64,000 bases of DNA from Seinonella peptonophila (GCF_900129355.1 NZ_FQVL01000012.1:1-64000); one strand, 5' to 3'; shown: positions 8,588-17,883, counted from the first letter of the stretch. Notes: generated by a model not told the origin, from the letters alone. A program made the numbers and translations.

Positions 8588-8865
8588 CCTACTTGAGCTA
8601 GACAACGAACTTAAAACCAAGTTCAAGTGATAGCTTTAGTGGTCACGCCTACTAAGGAGAAGGACCTTTTGTCCATCTACATCTAAGTTATTTTGTTGCG
8701 CTGAATAGAATGATAGAGAGGAGAGCTTGATTGCTCACCTTATTTGGTTATACCTCAAATGTTTGTTCTACACAAACCCTAGTATTTAGACGTTATTTCA
8801 AAAGTACCTAGGGAATCAAAAACAGGAATTAAAAACCGATGTAATATACAAATATTATAAGTAGA
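8450..8865. other. Gap without a recognisable gene
   Basis: No convincing coding sequence on either strand. It contains the right arm of the 14-bp inverted repeat (8574-8587) and a short in-frame stretch after it (QHLSLPLLELDNELKTKF, 8571-8630) that may be a protein relic. The leader of the IS5-like fragment begins at its right edge. Confidence 0.4.
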
Positions 8866-9185
8866 CATGAGATAACAAATCAGCATTGGAAAATCATACA
8901 ACCTCTACTTCCAAAGAAAATAACGACGATGGGTCGTCCAATGGCAAACGCACGGAAGGTACTTAACGGAATCCTGTATGTGTTGAAAACGGGATGCGCA
9001 TGGGTAGACATGCCGCGTAAATACAGTTCTTACACCACGTGTATGGCAAAAATGGGGAGTATGGGAACGAATTTGGAGAAAGCGATTACAAAAACTGGAT
9101 GAACAACATCAGATCAATTGGAGTCGGGGTTATTTGGATGGTAGTTTTGTCCTCTGCAAGAAAGGTGGGACAGAGATCGGAGAAG
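8866..9185 (+). pseudogene. IS5-family transposase N-terminal fragment
   Basis: Reads EITNQHWKIIQPLLPKK then MGRPMANARKVLNGILYVLKTG, the standard opening of IS5-group DDE transposases. A one-base insertion after SYTTC shifts the frame, and the next frame continues WQKWGVWERIWRK... to YLDGSFVLCKKGGTEIGE. The first catalytic Asp (YLDGS) is present. The copy stops where the opposite-strand IS5 element (9181-10038) begins, so it was probably interrupted by it. Confidence 0.8.
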
Positions 9186-10038
9186 CTATTTCAAAAGTCG
9201 ATTCAGACATAAAAGGATTAGAGAAATCAGACAAAATGCCTTAATGTTGAATGTGGCGCTCGTATCGGACAACCAATCTACGATTGTTGTCCATCCAAGC
9301 AAAACAACGTTCAATTTTCCAGCGTTGCTGGTAACCGTTGCCCACCGCGAATGGGCGACCTTTTCCTTTCTTATCACCTTTACGACCAGGAATAGTAGGT
9401 TTTGCCCCTTTTTTACGAATAGCATGTCGAAAAGCCTTGCTATGGTATGGACGATCTGCAACTAATTCTCGAAAGCGTCTATAGGGTCGACCGCGTTTCG
9501 CAGGAACGCGAATCGTAGCAAGGGTTCGTTCAGCCAGAGTAATTTCATGGGGTTGTACGCTGTCATCTAAAATGCCGATCGGAATGCCATTTTTCTCGGC
9601 CACAGCCATTATTTTGGAGCCTTTGCCCATTTTGGTTTCTCCGATTCCTGTGCCGCCGCATTTAGCGGCGACAAACGATCCATCCAAATAAACTTGATCC
9701 CAATTGAGCTTCTTTTTTTCTTGCAACATCCCCAATAATGTTCTCCAGATTCGATCCCATATCCCAACGTTCTGCCACTCCTTCAATCTTCGCCAACATG
9801 TAAAGTAGGAACCATATTTTTCGGCATATCCATCCAGACTACGCCTGTCTTTAATACATAAATAATCCAATTCAATACTTTCCTTAACGGAGATGGTGGT
9901 CGACCCATGTGTGTTTTTCTTTTAGGTAGCAACGGTTCGAGTATTTTCTATTGATGGTCTGTTAGCTCTGTCTACTCATTCGTTTATTTTAGTTCAGTTC
10001 AAACTGATTTTACAATTTTTAGTTTTGATATAGCTTCT
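9181..10038 (-). mobile_element. IS5-family insertion sequence, degraded
   Basis: Terminal inverted repeats AGAAGCTATTTCAAAA (9181-9196) and TTTTGATATAGCTTCT (10023-10038) match at 15 of 16 positions as inverted copies. They enclose a broken DDE transposase on the minus strand. No clear target duplication is visible. Solitary related end motifs occur at 7667-7676 and 16946-16961, so this family was once more numerous here. Confidence 0.75.
9186..9960 (-). pseudogene. IS5-family transposase (frameshifts and a nonsense codon)
   Basis: The opening ELTDHQ is followed by TAG, then KILEPLLPKRKTHMGRPP. A frameshift follows WMDMPK, and the main body continues KYGSYFTCWRRLKEW, YLDGSFVAAK (Asp 1), then VADRPYHSKAFRHAI (Asp 2) and RWKIERCFAWMDNNRR (Glu). 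A last shift near 9240-9250 puts the terminal helix AFCLISLILLCLNRLLK in another frame. The DDE residues survive, but three lesions should abolish transposition. This is the same family as the plus-strand fragment next to it. Confidence 0.85.
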
Positions 10039-10059
10039 AGACAACTTATTTAAGGATAA

Positions 10060-10326
10060 CTATTTATATTCAATTGCATTAAGGTTGCCCAATATTTGAT
10101 GAAACACATCAAGAATAAAATCAAGATTTTCGTTATTTTTCAAATGTTTTTCTCGAAAGCGATGAAGTGAAGATAGGATATAAGGCATATCCGTTGTTCG
10201 TAAAATCGAAAGAGCATGGACATAGGCTTCAAATATTTTTTTCTGTTTATATAAAGCCAAAAAATCTTCTTCTTTGTATGTTTGTAATCGAGACAAGAAG
10301 AGCAGTTGATGACTTCTTGCTATCAC
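10060..10326 (-). CDS. Small helical hypothetical protein
   Basis: 88 residues, predicted mostly alpha-helical (FLALYKQKKIFEAYVHALSIL, SSLHRFREKHLKNN). No membrane segment and no recognised family. There is no strong Shine-Dalgarno and it lies among pseudogenes, so it could be the C-terminal remnant of a larger gene. Confidence 0.3.
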   Translation of the reverse strand: MIARSHQLLFLSRLQTYKEEDFLALYKQKKIFEAYVHALSILRTTDMPYILSSLHRFREKHLKNNENLDFILDVFHQILGNLNAIEYK

Positions 10327-10382
10327 ATTAATCGTGTCTAATTGAATACATTTCAGTTTATCTAGTACAAATGGCTAATTCT

Positions 10383-11263
10383 TTAGATATTCTTTGCATG
10401 ATCTATCTCCTTCGATGGTCGATTCCACAACCATATAATCGTAACAGCTGTAATCAATGAAATTCCATATAAGGCATAGAGTATAAATGCATAACTATTT
10501 CCAATCCACACGAGAAGTCCACTGGTTAAGATGGAGCCAAGAGGAAATCCCAAAGTTGCAATTGAAGAGAGTACAATAAATATGCGACCAAGTTTCTCTT
10601 CAGGAACCGATTGTTGAATCAAGGTACGTTGATTGATCATCGCGGGTGAAGAAACGATTCCTGACAGACAAAGGATCACACACCCGATCCATACATTTGT
10701 CGCCAAAGACAACAGAGCATATAAGAAACCATGAGTCAATAATGATGCTAATACTATAGTAAATAGATGATTTTGTATTGAAATACTCCCTAAGATAAAT
10801 GAACCAACAATGATACCTACGGATAGACTGGCGCCTAGTAGGCCATAACCTTGGGCAGCAGTATGTAAAAGATCTTTCGATAAAATAGGCAACAAGGTAG
10901 CTGATGTGCCCCATATCAGAAAGTTCCACAGAAAATTAAGAGAAATGAGTTGAAGGGTTTGTTTGTGTACCCATATAAACATAAATCCTTCTTTTAATTC
11001 TTGATACCATGATTGAATTCGTTGTTTAACCGAATTTTTAGAGCTATCTCTTTGATATATAGAAGAAGGGAAAGCGAAAATAAAAGAAGGGATGCAAGAA
11101 AAAATGAACTGGCATTGCCAGTAAAGGCAAATGAGCTCAAATGAGAATGGGCGAGATATCCTCCGATAATGGGACCGACAACTAAGGCCAAGTCAAATTG
11201 AATCAGCATCAGAGAGTTCGCTGTAACCAAATTTACTTTTGGTACAATTCTGGGGATAATCAT
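10383..11263 (-). pseudogene. MFS transporter, 5'-truncated and frameshifted
   Basis: The N-terminal third is missing; the remainder begins MIIPRIVPKVNLVTANSLM then VVGPIIGGYLA, the third to fourth helices of an EntS/MFS_3-like exporter. A shift near 11050-11090 moves the linker (SVKQRIQSWYQELKEGFMFIW) into a second frame. That frame runs through six further helices to the stop at 10383 (INQRTLIQQSVPEEKLGRIF is the typical MFS_3 cytoplasmic motif). The missing first helices and frameshift make it non-functional. Confidence 0.8.
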
Positions 11264-11275
11264 ATTCTCGGCAGA

Positions 11276-11722
11276 TTATAATGAGATGGATTGGTGGTCT
11301 TTTTGCTGTTTTTTGTTTTGATAACAGGTTGGATCATAGATACTGATACTACAGGGTCCAAGTCCGGTTTTAATGGTTCCAATGGATTTTTTACTGTTGA
11401 GGTCAACTACACTAAGAGAGTTCATCGATTTCTGCATCATGGGGGAGGAAGTTCTTGAGAAGTTAGTAATATACAACGTATCTTCTTGTGGATCGATTTT
11501 CATACCACGAGGTGTCGGACCCACCGGAATTTGTTGAATTTCTTTTTCTTGCTGTGTGTCGATGACACTCACTGCTTTTGAATGGTGAGTAGGTTGATGA
11601 AAATTATATATGACTTGTTTTTTAGGCTAATTGATAAAAAGCGTACCGGATAACCAGCTATGGTCATTACTTTGTGGTGCCATAGAGCTTGGAAAATCGA
11701 TTGAAGAAACGGTCACTCCCAT
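11276..11722 (-). pseudogene. YVTN-type beta-propeller protein fragment
   Basis: Contains propeller repeats VSVIDTQQEKEIQQIPVGPTP...DTLYITNF and LSVVDLNSKKSIGTIKTGLGPCSISI, the pattern of YVTN/lactonase-like beta propellers. The frame can be followed upstream to ATG 11720-11722 (KMGVTVSSIDFPSS) with one in-frame stop after GTLFIN. Only about two blades remain of a normal six or seven. It sits directly upstream of the truncated MFS gene, so a deletion probably fused the two. Confidence 0.65.
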
Positions 11723-12105
11723 TTTCTTAAATTTTCTTAGTGAAATATTATATTTCTAAGTTTAATAATTGTTAACTCCATGTCTAGTTGATCGAGATAA
11801 AATGGTCGCGATCTATTACTGTGCTTTAAATTTCTACTTATCAAACAGCTCCAACTTTGCTCAAATGCGAATTGCAGCTGCCCAATCAGCTATAGATCTA
11901 TATGGGTGCCAACTCACTTGAAGTGCCCACTTTCTAAAAAGCGTATGAATCCGTTGGTGTTTAGTAAGACAACACTGAGCAATAGCCCAAAGGTGCAAAG
12001 CCAATGGATCTACTGCTCGGTTGCATAATAAAAAATGACTCGAGCCGACGTACACTCAAGTCATTTTGATAATTGAACAGCGGTTATTTGATGTAGCAAA
12101 GCAAT
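11723..12105. other. Gap with unknown decayed sequence and a terminator
   Basis: A minus-strand open stretch (11861-12055) reads AVDPLALHLWAIAQCCL and WHPYRSIADWAAAIRI. It has no start signal and no family I recognise, so I treat it as a relic. The only supported element is the terminator of the lipoprotein gene at 12027-12067. Confidence 0.4.
12027..12067 (-). terminator. Rho-independent terminator of the lipoprotein gene
   Basis: On the minus strand, AAAATGACTTGAG pairs with CTCGAGTCATTTT around a 10-base loop and ends in TTTTTTATT. It lies about 40 bases after the stop of the 12106-13299 gene. Confidence 0.75.
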
Positions 12106-13299
12106 TTATTTAATCGTAACATCTGTTTTGGAATTTACTTGTACTGTAAACCATTCTACACCGTCTAAATAGGCCAAATCTGCTTTTGCTTCTTCAAGAT
12201 TGTTATACGATGTATGCCTTAAATTATCGGCACTATAATCAGAAAATAATTTTTTTGTATCGGAATAACGTTCTAGCTCAACATCGAGTAAATTGGAGGT
12301 GCTTGTGCCTTTTATGATACTTCCTTTAGGAACTAAAATACGAACACCCACAGCACTATTTTCCAAATCGCTTTCAAGTTGATCATGAAGATCTTTTGAC
12401 TTATCTTTTGCTTTTGAAATGCCTACATAAAAAACGCCACTGGGCTTAAATGTAAGTGGATAGGTTAACTGTTTTCCTACTCGAAAACCGAATGAATTAC
12501 AACTGATTTCATTGTCTTTCAGTCCACATTTTTTCCCTGTATATTCACTTAATCGTATTGGATCTGGATTCTCATTATGCACCTCTAATGCTACATACAT
12601 TGCATGTTTTACTAGTTGTTGCATCAGTGGCTTTGGATCTTTTATTTCTTTTAGTGTTAGATTGGCTTCGATTGACATGGATTTCCTGTTTTCTTTTAAA
12701 AAATTTACTTCTTCTTTCTCCGTTACTTTACGATAAGGATATTCTCTAGAACCCTCTATTTGATAAATGCCTGGCATCACAGGTCCGTATTTAAATACTT
12801 CGCCTTGCTTAGTGGTAGTGTGGACATCTTTTCCCTCAATTTTGATGTTTGCATTGCTTGGTTCTGTTTTTATAAAAATATAATGCGGACGCACTCCGAT
12901 CAGATAGCTATCTGAAAATATACCCTCTTCCTTTTTTAAATATAGGCTTCCTGCATTCAATATTTGATCAGGAGAGGTGGTGCTGAGCAATTCATTTGAT
13001 TGAAATGAGTTTGATTCTTGATCTAATAATGATTGTTGAGCAAATAAAAGACTAATCAGTTCATCAAATTCCTTTGGTTCTTCTTTGTAATAGCTTATCA
13101 GCTGCTTTAAATACTTAGTTTCAATTTCGACATCTTTATCTGGAGAAAGAGAACTCTCTAGTTCACCCAAGTTTTCCATCAATACTGCCTTTTTAAAGTT
13201 CTCGATCACCTCAGCACTTTCCGGCATTTCAATCTCTGAATCACTACAAGCGCTCAAAAGGAAGATACATACAAATAAAAATACTATTTTTTTTGCCAT
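12106..13299 (-). CDS. TcaA-like lipoprotein
   Basis: 397 residues. A type II signal peptide with lipobox LLSAC (Cys18) anchors it to the membrane exterior. An acidic helical region follows (AEVIENFKKAVLMENLGELESSL), then a PEGA/TcaA-like beta domain (IFIKTEPSNANIKIEGKDVHTTT...GPVMPGIYQIEGSREYP) around residues 145-200. TcaA-like proteins (YvbJ in Bacillus) normally start with a zinc ribbon and membrane helix rather than a lipobox, so this is a variant. The start is fixed by AAGGAG nine bases upstream. It has its own terminator (12027-12067). A TetR-type palindrome lies 48 bases upstream, so the truncated TetR gene may once have controlled it. Confidence 0.7.
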   Translation of the reverse strand: MAKKIVFLFVCIFLLSACSDSEIEMPESAEVIENFKKAVLMENLGELESSLSPDKDVEIETKYLKQLISYYKEEPKEFDELISLLFAQQSLLDQESNSFQSNELLSTTSPDQILNAGSLYLKKEEGIFSDSYLIGVRPHYIFIKTEPSNANIKIEGKDVHTTTKQGEVFKYGPVMPGIYQIEGSREYPYRKVTEKEEVNFLKENRKSMSIEANLTLKEIKDPKPLMQQLVKHAMYVALEVHNENPDPIRLSEYTGKKCGLKDNEISCNSFGFRVGKQLTYPLTFKPSGVFYVGISKAKDKSKDLHDQLESDLENSAVGVRILVPKGSIIKGTSTSNLLDVELERYSDTKKLFSDYSADNLRHTSYNNLEEAKADLAYLDGVEWFTVQVNSKTDVTIK

Positions 13300-13346
13300 G
13301 ATGTTTGCTCCTTAAGAAGTAAAATGTTTAAGATGTAATTTTACAT

Positions 13347-13360
13347 ACCGACTAGTCGGT
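13347..13360. promoter_or_regulatory. TetR-type operator palindrome
   Basis: The perfect palindrome ACCGACTAGTCGGT lies between the divergent lipoprotein gene and the truncated TetR gene. Its CCGAC/GTCGG half-sites are of the kind often bound by TetR-family regulators in their own promoters. Because the regulator is truncated, the site may be orphaned. Confidence 0.65.
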
Positions 13361-13428
13361 TATTTTTGATTATAAGTCACTTATATGCTAATATCAATAA
13401 TAGCAATTACAAAATAAGGAGCTAATGA

Positions 13429-13665
13429 ATGAAACATCAAAAAATGAGGGAACGAACATTGAATAAATTGATAGAATCAGGGATTTTACTCATTTCTGAA
13501 CAAGGATACGGAAATATGACCATTAATCAGATTGTAACAAAGGCTAATTTATCGAAAGATGCATTCTGTGCTCACTTTCCTGCCAAAGAAATTTTTTTAA
13601 TGAAAATAATAAGTGAAGGAATCGAATTTTACACTGACACCAGTTCAAAGCGGCTCCAACAATAA
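13429..13665 (+). pseudogene. TetR family regulator, truncated after the DNA-binding domain
   Basis: The N-terminal HTH is intact: TLNKLIESGILLISEQGYGNMTINQIV...ANLSKDAFCAHFPAKEIF, with GGAG seven bases before ATG 13429. After about residue 70 (FYTDTSSKRLQQ) the sequence becomes the antisense of the neighbouring MFS gene. The ligand-binding domain is therefore lost at a junction near 13640. A 78-residue DNA-binding stub might still bind the adjacent palindrome but could not respond to ligand. Confidence 0.85.
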
Positions 13666-14242
13666 TGACGAGGAATGCCAATGGCAACACAAGATAGAAC
13701 AACCAGCGCCACGAGAAGCTATAGACTATCAGTCCTGATACAGTCGGGTCAACCGCCGGGGCGAACACAACAACGAACCCAGACATCCCCATTGCGCCTC
13801 CCCGCTTTTCCGGAGGAAAGATGACCATGATCGTGTTGATCGTAAGAGGTAGCAACATGCCGGCGCCAATCGCCTGAATAATTCGTCCGGCCAGTAGAAC
13901 CCCGAAGTCTGGCGTCACTGCCGAGATGATCGTGCCAACGAAGAAAAAGCTCATCGCCGACATAAACATTTGCCGAGTCGTGAGCCATTACTGCAAAATA
14001 GCCGTCACCGGAATCAGAACACCGATAACGAGCATGTAAGCGGTAGACAACCACTGAACCGTCGCTGCGGAAATGTCGAATGCTTTCATCAGTTCGGGTA
14101 AGGCATTACCCATCAGTGTCTTATTCAAAACGGCAACAAACATTCCGACGATGAGGGCGAACATGATAGGACCGCGTTTGAGGCTTTTTAAATCAATTGA
14201 TGCCGATGAAACGTTATCCGAAAAATTCAGCGTTTTTTCCAC
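13640..14242 (-). pseudogene. DHA2-type MFS drug transporter, nonsense codon and 3' truncation
   Basis: The protein runs ...GPIMFALIVGMFVAVLNKTL...FDISAATVQWLSTAYMLVIGVLIPVTAILQ, then TAA, then WLTTRQMFMSAMSFFFVG...VLLAGRIIQAIGAGMLLPL. The first five to six helices of a 14-helix DHA2 exporter are present. The stop is probably a CAA-to-TAA change. The gene ends abruptly at PLAFLVIIVGAALN, where the TetR fragment begins in the opposite direction. The upstream end starts after a GAGGAG site with a GTG or CTG codon, so the start is uncertain. Confidence 0.85.
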
Positions 14243-14340
14243 TCCTCAGTTTTTATTATCTGGGATTGTTATTTCCCGTTATTTGGTAAATCCATCAAAA
14301 ATATTGATTGAATATCATGTAACTCATGTTTCAAAAATGT

Positions 14341-15255
14341 TCATCCTTTTCGCCACCAAGATTCTGTATTCAATTCATTGTTAATGGCCCCTGCAACAAT
14401 TGCGCCATTAGAGGCAGCAACAATGGACTGATGAAATCGCGATATCACATCCCCGGCGCTATAGACGCCCGAAACATTCGTTTTCCCGAAGGTATCGACA
14501 ACAACATTTCCCGTTTCCGCGATCTCACACCCAATGGTTCGTGGCAAGTCTGATCCTGTAACTAGATCCGGCTTAAAAAAGATGCCTCTACATGGAATCG
14601 TCGTTCCGTCTTCAAGAATGACTTCCCGTACGATTCCGTCATTAGAGTCAATGTGCCGTATCGGCGATTCGTATAGGGCTATTTTCCGTTGTAACGCCTT
14701 CCGTTCCTCATCCGTCAGCTCATCAGGGCCGTTCGTGCAGATTGTAAAATGATCTGTCCATCCGGAAATCAATGGTGCGAAATGCATGAGCTCAGTCCCC
14801 TTGGTAATGACGACAAGCGGCTTGTCTCTTAATTCCCAGCCATCACAATATGGGCAGACAAAAGCACTTTTCCCATAGACCTCTGCCAGTCCTGGAATGT
14901 TCAACGGCCGATCCTTCATCCCAACAGCAAATAGCAGCTTTTTGCTTGAGAATGTGTTTCCTTGTGCAGTCACAATTTGAAAATGGCCGTCCGTGCCTGC
15001 TATGGACACGGCTGTATCCGCTATGAAAGACACGGAGGGATAGGAGCTGATCTCTTCCCTCGCAATTCGCCGAAATTCACTGGGACTTATACCGTCGCGA
15101 GTGAGAAACCCGTGAGCCTCGCGAGTCACTGCATTTCGAGGACGGCCTTCATCGATCACCGCCACGTTTTTCCTTGCCCGCCCCAGCACGAGAGCGGCAT
15201 TTAAGCCTGCCGGACCTCCGCCAATAATCGCCACATCGAGTACTTGTTTATCCAT
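14341..15255 (-). CDS. Thioredoxin-reductase-like FAD/NAD(P) oxidoreductase
   Basis: 304 residues. The FAD-binding GGGPAGLNAAL lies near the N-terminus, the redox pair CPYC in VCPYCDGWELR mid-protein, and the second FAD motif SGVYSAGDV near the C-terminus. These define the class II pyridine nucleotide-disulfide family (TrxB-like). Such stand-alone relatives reduce small disulfides or unusual acceptors, and the substrate is unknown. I choose ATG 15253-15255 (MDKQVLDVAIIGGG) because GGAGGT lies ten bases upstream; a longer frame has no ribosome site. It lies 56 bases after the Rrf2 gene, with a copy of the Rrf2-promoter motif in the gap. Confidence 0.88.
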   Translation of the reverse strand: MDKQVLDVAIIGGGPAGLNAALVLGRARKNVAVIDEGRPRNAVTREAHGFLTRDGISPSEFRRIAREEISSYPSVSFIADTAVSIAGTDGHFQIVTAQGNTFSSKKLLFAVGMKDRPLNIPGLAEVYGKSAFVCPYCDGWELRDKPLVVITKGTELMHFAPLISGWTDHFTICTNGPDELTDEERKALQRKIALYESPIRHIDSNDGIVREVILEDGTTIPCRGIFFKPDLVTGSDLPRTIGCEIAETGNVVVDTFGKTNVSGVYSAGDVISRFHQSIVAASNGAIVAGAINNELNTESWWRKG

Positions 15256-15271
15256 ATAATCAATTACCTCC

Positions 15272-15293
15272 ACGGATCTATATTGTCCATAAT
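15272..15293 (-). promoter_or_regulatory. Candidate Rrf2 operator, copy 2
   Basis: ACGGATCTATATTGTCCATAAT, read with positions 15272-15293 on the plus strand, matches the motif at 15816-15837 at 18 of 22 positions. It lies in the short gap between the Rrf2 gene and the flavoprotein gene, so the second gene probably has its own regulated promoter. Confidence 0.5.
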
Positions 15294-15311
15294 TAAAGTA
15301 CAAGAAGTGTA

Positions 15312-15782
15312 TCACTTCTTGTTAGCCTCATGATCACAACGTTTGAAAGCCTCATCCAGTACAGACTGAATGGTGTGTTCCTGTAAGTATTGATGTAGAT
15401 GCTGTTCCGCCCCGTCCATCACTGCCTCAATAATACATTGGGGACATTCCTGTTCTGCAGTCTCCGTTTCCACTAACAAACGATGTTGCTGTGATTTCGA
15501 ATTCGAACATTCGAACAGATGCTGTCTTCCTTCAATCACCTGAATCACATCCAGAAAAGTAATCTGTTCGGCCGATCGTGCCAGCTCATAACCCCCGTTC
15601 ATCCCCGGTACCGCGCGCACGATTCCATCCTGTCTCAACTTGGACATGATTTTGGATAAATAGCTTTCAGAAACGCCAAGTGTTGCAGATAATTCCTTGA
15701 TTCCAATATTGTTGCCGTGATCCGAGAGACACAAATGAAGCAAAGCATGTAGAGCGTAATCTGTACTTTTGGAGAACTGCAT
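15312..15782 (-). CDS. Rrf2 family transcriptional regulator
   Basis: 156 residues. The N-terminal winged helix MQFSKSTDYALHALLHLCL, the recognition helix SESYLSKIMSKLRQDG and the wing MNGGYELAR are typical of Rrf2. The later part carries cysteines in LFECSNS and QECPQCII. These could sense redox or bind a metal cluster, though the spacing differs from IscR. It precedes the thioredoxin-reductase-like gene on the same strand, so a thiol-stress role is plausible. Two matching motifs (15272-15293, 15814-15837) may be its operators. Confidence 0.88.
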   Translation of the reverse strand: MQFSKSTDYALHALLHLCLSDHGNNIGIKELSATLGVSESYLSKIMSKLRQDGIVRAVPGMNGGYELARSAEQITFLDVIQVIEGRQHLFECSNSKSQQHRLLVETETAEQECPQCIIEAVMDGAEQHLHQYLQEHTIQSVLDEAFKRCDHEANKK

Positions 15783-15813
15783 GGCTCCCTTCTCCTTTCT
15801 AATGAACCTATCA

Positions 15814-15837
15814 ATATGGATCTATGATATCCATAAT
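15814..15837 (-). promoter_or_regulatory. Candidate Rrf2 operator, copy 1
   Basis: An imperfect inverted repeat ATGGAT-cTATgAT-ATCCAT lies 32 bases upstream of the Rrf2 start. It is repeated with few changes before the downstream flavoprotein gene, which supports autoregulation plus target regulation. Confidence 0.55.
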
Positions 15838-16223
15838 AAACGGATTGTCTCCAAATTGCAATCACGATCATCACCTGCTAAATATCGGTTCGTTCTCAGG
15901 ACCGAGCAACGCAGCGACCTCGTCGAACAACACGGTTCCCCTTTGTCCCAAGGATTACAGTACAAATAAGAGAGAACCGAAACATTACGAAAGCGGTTAG
16001 ACTTTTTTTCAATGACTTTTATCGATTAGAAGATGCGACTTTTGAGGACCGTAGCCTGCATGTACAGAGATTGGAAAAGGTAGCTTCACCTGAAGCGGAA
16101 AAATTTTGTCAGAAACTTTATTCCATGCTTACTGCGATCATGGCAATGGGAACCAATATGATGCAACTCCAGAAGCCACCTATCGCCAAATGGCCAGTGC
16201 TGTTCAATGGCGTATGTATGATG
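15838..16223 (+). other. Open stretch of unknown origin
   Basis: From about 15980 one plus frame reads ITKAVRLFFNDFYRLEDATF...LHVQRLEKVASPEAEKFCQKLYSMLTAIMAMG and stops near 16230. There is no start codon or ribosome site in a sensible place. The composition looks protein-coding, so it is probably the remains of a gene cut by the following IS6 relic. No family recognised. Confidence 0.35.
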
Positions 16224-16224
16224 A

Positions 16225-16809
16225 TGTCATGAATTGAGCCCTAACGACGATTATGAGATGGGTACATGAAGGGTACATGAATATGGACCTCAGCTCTATA
16301 AACGCCTACGGCGTCATCTGAGGCTCACCAACGATTCATGGAGAGTGGATGAAACCTACATCAAGGTGAAGGGGAAATGGAAATATCTCTATCGAGCTGT
16401 GGATTCCGAAGGAAATACCATCATTTTTTACTTTGTGCCAACCTTAGTCGAAAAGCAGCGAAGCGCTTCTTTCGCAAAGCTTTACGCTCCTCTCATACGC
16501 AGATTCCACGAGTCTATTATGGTTAACAATAATGCTGCTTATTCTCCTGCAATAGCAAAGTTACAAGCAGAGAAGGCGCTTCCAAACACTATTCGAATTA
16601 GGCAAATCAAGTATTTGAACAACATAGTGGAGCAGGATCATCGGTTCATTAAAAAGCTCATACGTCCGATGTTGAAATTCCAATTTTTCCAAACGGCTAC
16701 CCGTACACTCAAAGGGATTGAAGGCTTGCACATGATCAAAAAAAGACAAATTCAGTCCCTATCTACCTCTGTCCCTGACAAAGTTATACAAAACTCTTTG
16801 AATTGGTAG
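16225..16809 (+). pseudogene. IS6-family transposase relic
   Basis: Reads ALTTIMRWVHE, then, after an 11-bp tandem duplication (GGGTACATGAA twice, about 16260-16282) that shifts the frame, YGPQLYKRLRRHLRLTNDSWRVDETYIKVKGKWKYLYRAVDSEG. Two more compensating shifts lie between about 16430 and 16530. The sequence then returns to AAYSPAIAKLQAEK and IRQIKYLNNIVEQDHRFIKKLIRPML. The first catalytic Asp (VDETY) and the Glu (VEQDHR) are visible. The N-terminal domain is missing and no terminal repeats were found. Confidence 0.85.
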
Positions 16810-17293
16810 CTTAGTTCTCGTTCCTAACAGAGAGAAACTGGCTTTTTTATTTCTTCGATTTCTTGCACCACAACCTTAAGGTTACCTTTTGACAATTACA
16901 TCAACCTTATTCAGAAGGGATTGCAGACAAATTGTAATTTATCTATTTTGAAACAGCTTCTAGTCTGGACATGTGTAAATTGTTCCTTCGCAATATTTCC
17001 TCGGAATTTTACTCACATACCCCAATCGTATTCTTTCTTTATGAACATATGAATGTGCGGAGATCCCTTATCTCGGACATCCCTCCTATAAGTGGTTTCA
17101 ACTTTCCTCGAAACTGCAACCTTATCCCAAAATCGAAAAGTGGAAGAATACTATTGGAATAGATTTTCTAGTATCACTTATAGTACTAAAAATAGTACTT
17201 AGTACGAAATAAATAAGTGCTTTTCAATCAATTCAGAACCATGGATAATTAACTTGTATATGAAAAGTTTATTTTGAAAGGATGGTTATCGTT
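16810..17293. other. Gap holding a solitary IS5-like end
   Basis: No gene recognised. TTTTGAAACAGCTTCT at 16946-16961 matches the right terminal repeat of the IS5 element at 10023-10038 except at three positions, and marks the scar of a lost copy. The last 100 bases should hold the promoter of the oxidoreductase gene at 17294. Confidence 0.45.
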
Positions 17294-17836
17294 ATGAAAG
17301 TTCTCGTTATAGTGGCACACCCAAACCTTTCGATTTCTAGAGGTAATCGACAACGGGTAATCGAATTAGAAAAAATTCAAGCAGTTACCATTCATCAGCT
17401 TTATCAGGAATATCCTCATTGGACCATTAATGTAGAGAAAGAACAGCAATTACTATTAAAACATGACCGTATTGTCTTACAATTTCCATTCTACTGGTAT
17501 AGTTGTCCTCCACTCCTCAAAAAATGGTTTGATGATGTATTGACATATGGTTGGGCATATGGAAAAGATGGAGATAAATTGAAAGGAAAAGAATTTATAG
17601 TAGCTATTACATCTGGAGGAGCCAAAGATGCATATCGTGCAGGTGCGTACGATTGGTTTACAATTGATGAGTATCTAAAACCGATTCAAGCAACAATTAC
17701 TCGTTGTCAAGGAACATTTCTTCCCTCGTATACCTTGTATGGCATCGATGATCTCACAAATGCAGAGATTCGCAAGGATGCTCAGGAGTATGGAAAATAC
17801 ATCATAGCTACTCACAGACATGTATCAATAATCTGA
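17294..17836 (+). CDS. Flavodoxin-fold NAD(P)H oxidoreductase (KefF/MdaB-like)
   Basis: 180 residues of the Flavodoxin_2 family: MKVLVIVAHPNLSISRGNR (FMN phosphate loop), FPFYWYSCPPLLKKWFDDVLTYGWAYG (the conserved PxxLKxWxDxVxxxGxAY motif) and VAITSGGAKDAY. Such enzymes are two-electron quinone or electrophile reductases. The start at ATG 17294 is preferred over 17282 because AAAGGA lies a suitable distance upstream. The HxlR regulator follows 47 bases later on the same strand, a common pairing with electrophile-responsive reductases. Confidence 0.9.
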   Translation: MKVLVIVAHPNLSISRGNRQRVIELEKIQAVTIHQLYQEYPHWTINVEKEQQLLLKHDRIVLQFPFYWYSCPPLLKKWFDDVLTYGWAYGKDGDKLKGKEFIVAITSGGAKDAYRAGAYDWFTIDEYLKPIQATITRCQGTFLPSYTLYGIDDLTNAEIRKDAQEYGKYIIATHRHVSII

Positions 17837-17883
17837 ATTTTTTGGTGCCTTTACGGGAATCCTTATAATAGATTAAGCTTTCA

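Noticed and set aside
11861..12055. Minus-strand frame with AVDPLALHLWAIAQCC and DWAAAIRI.
   Set aside because: It overlaps the lipoprotein terminator region, lacks a start signal and could not be matched to a family; treated as a relic.
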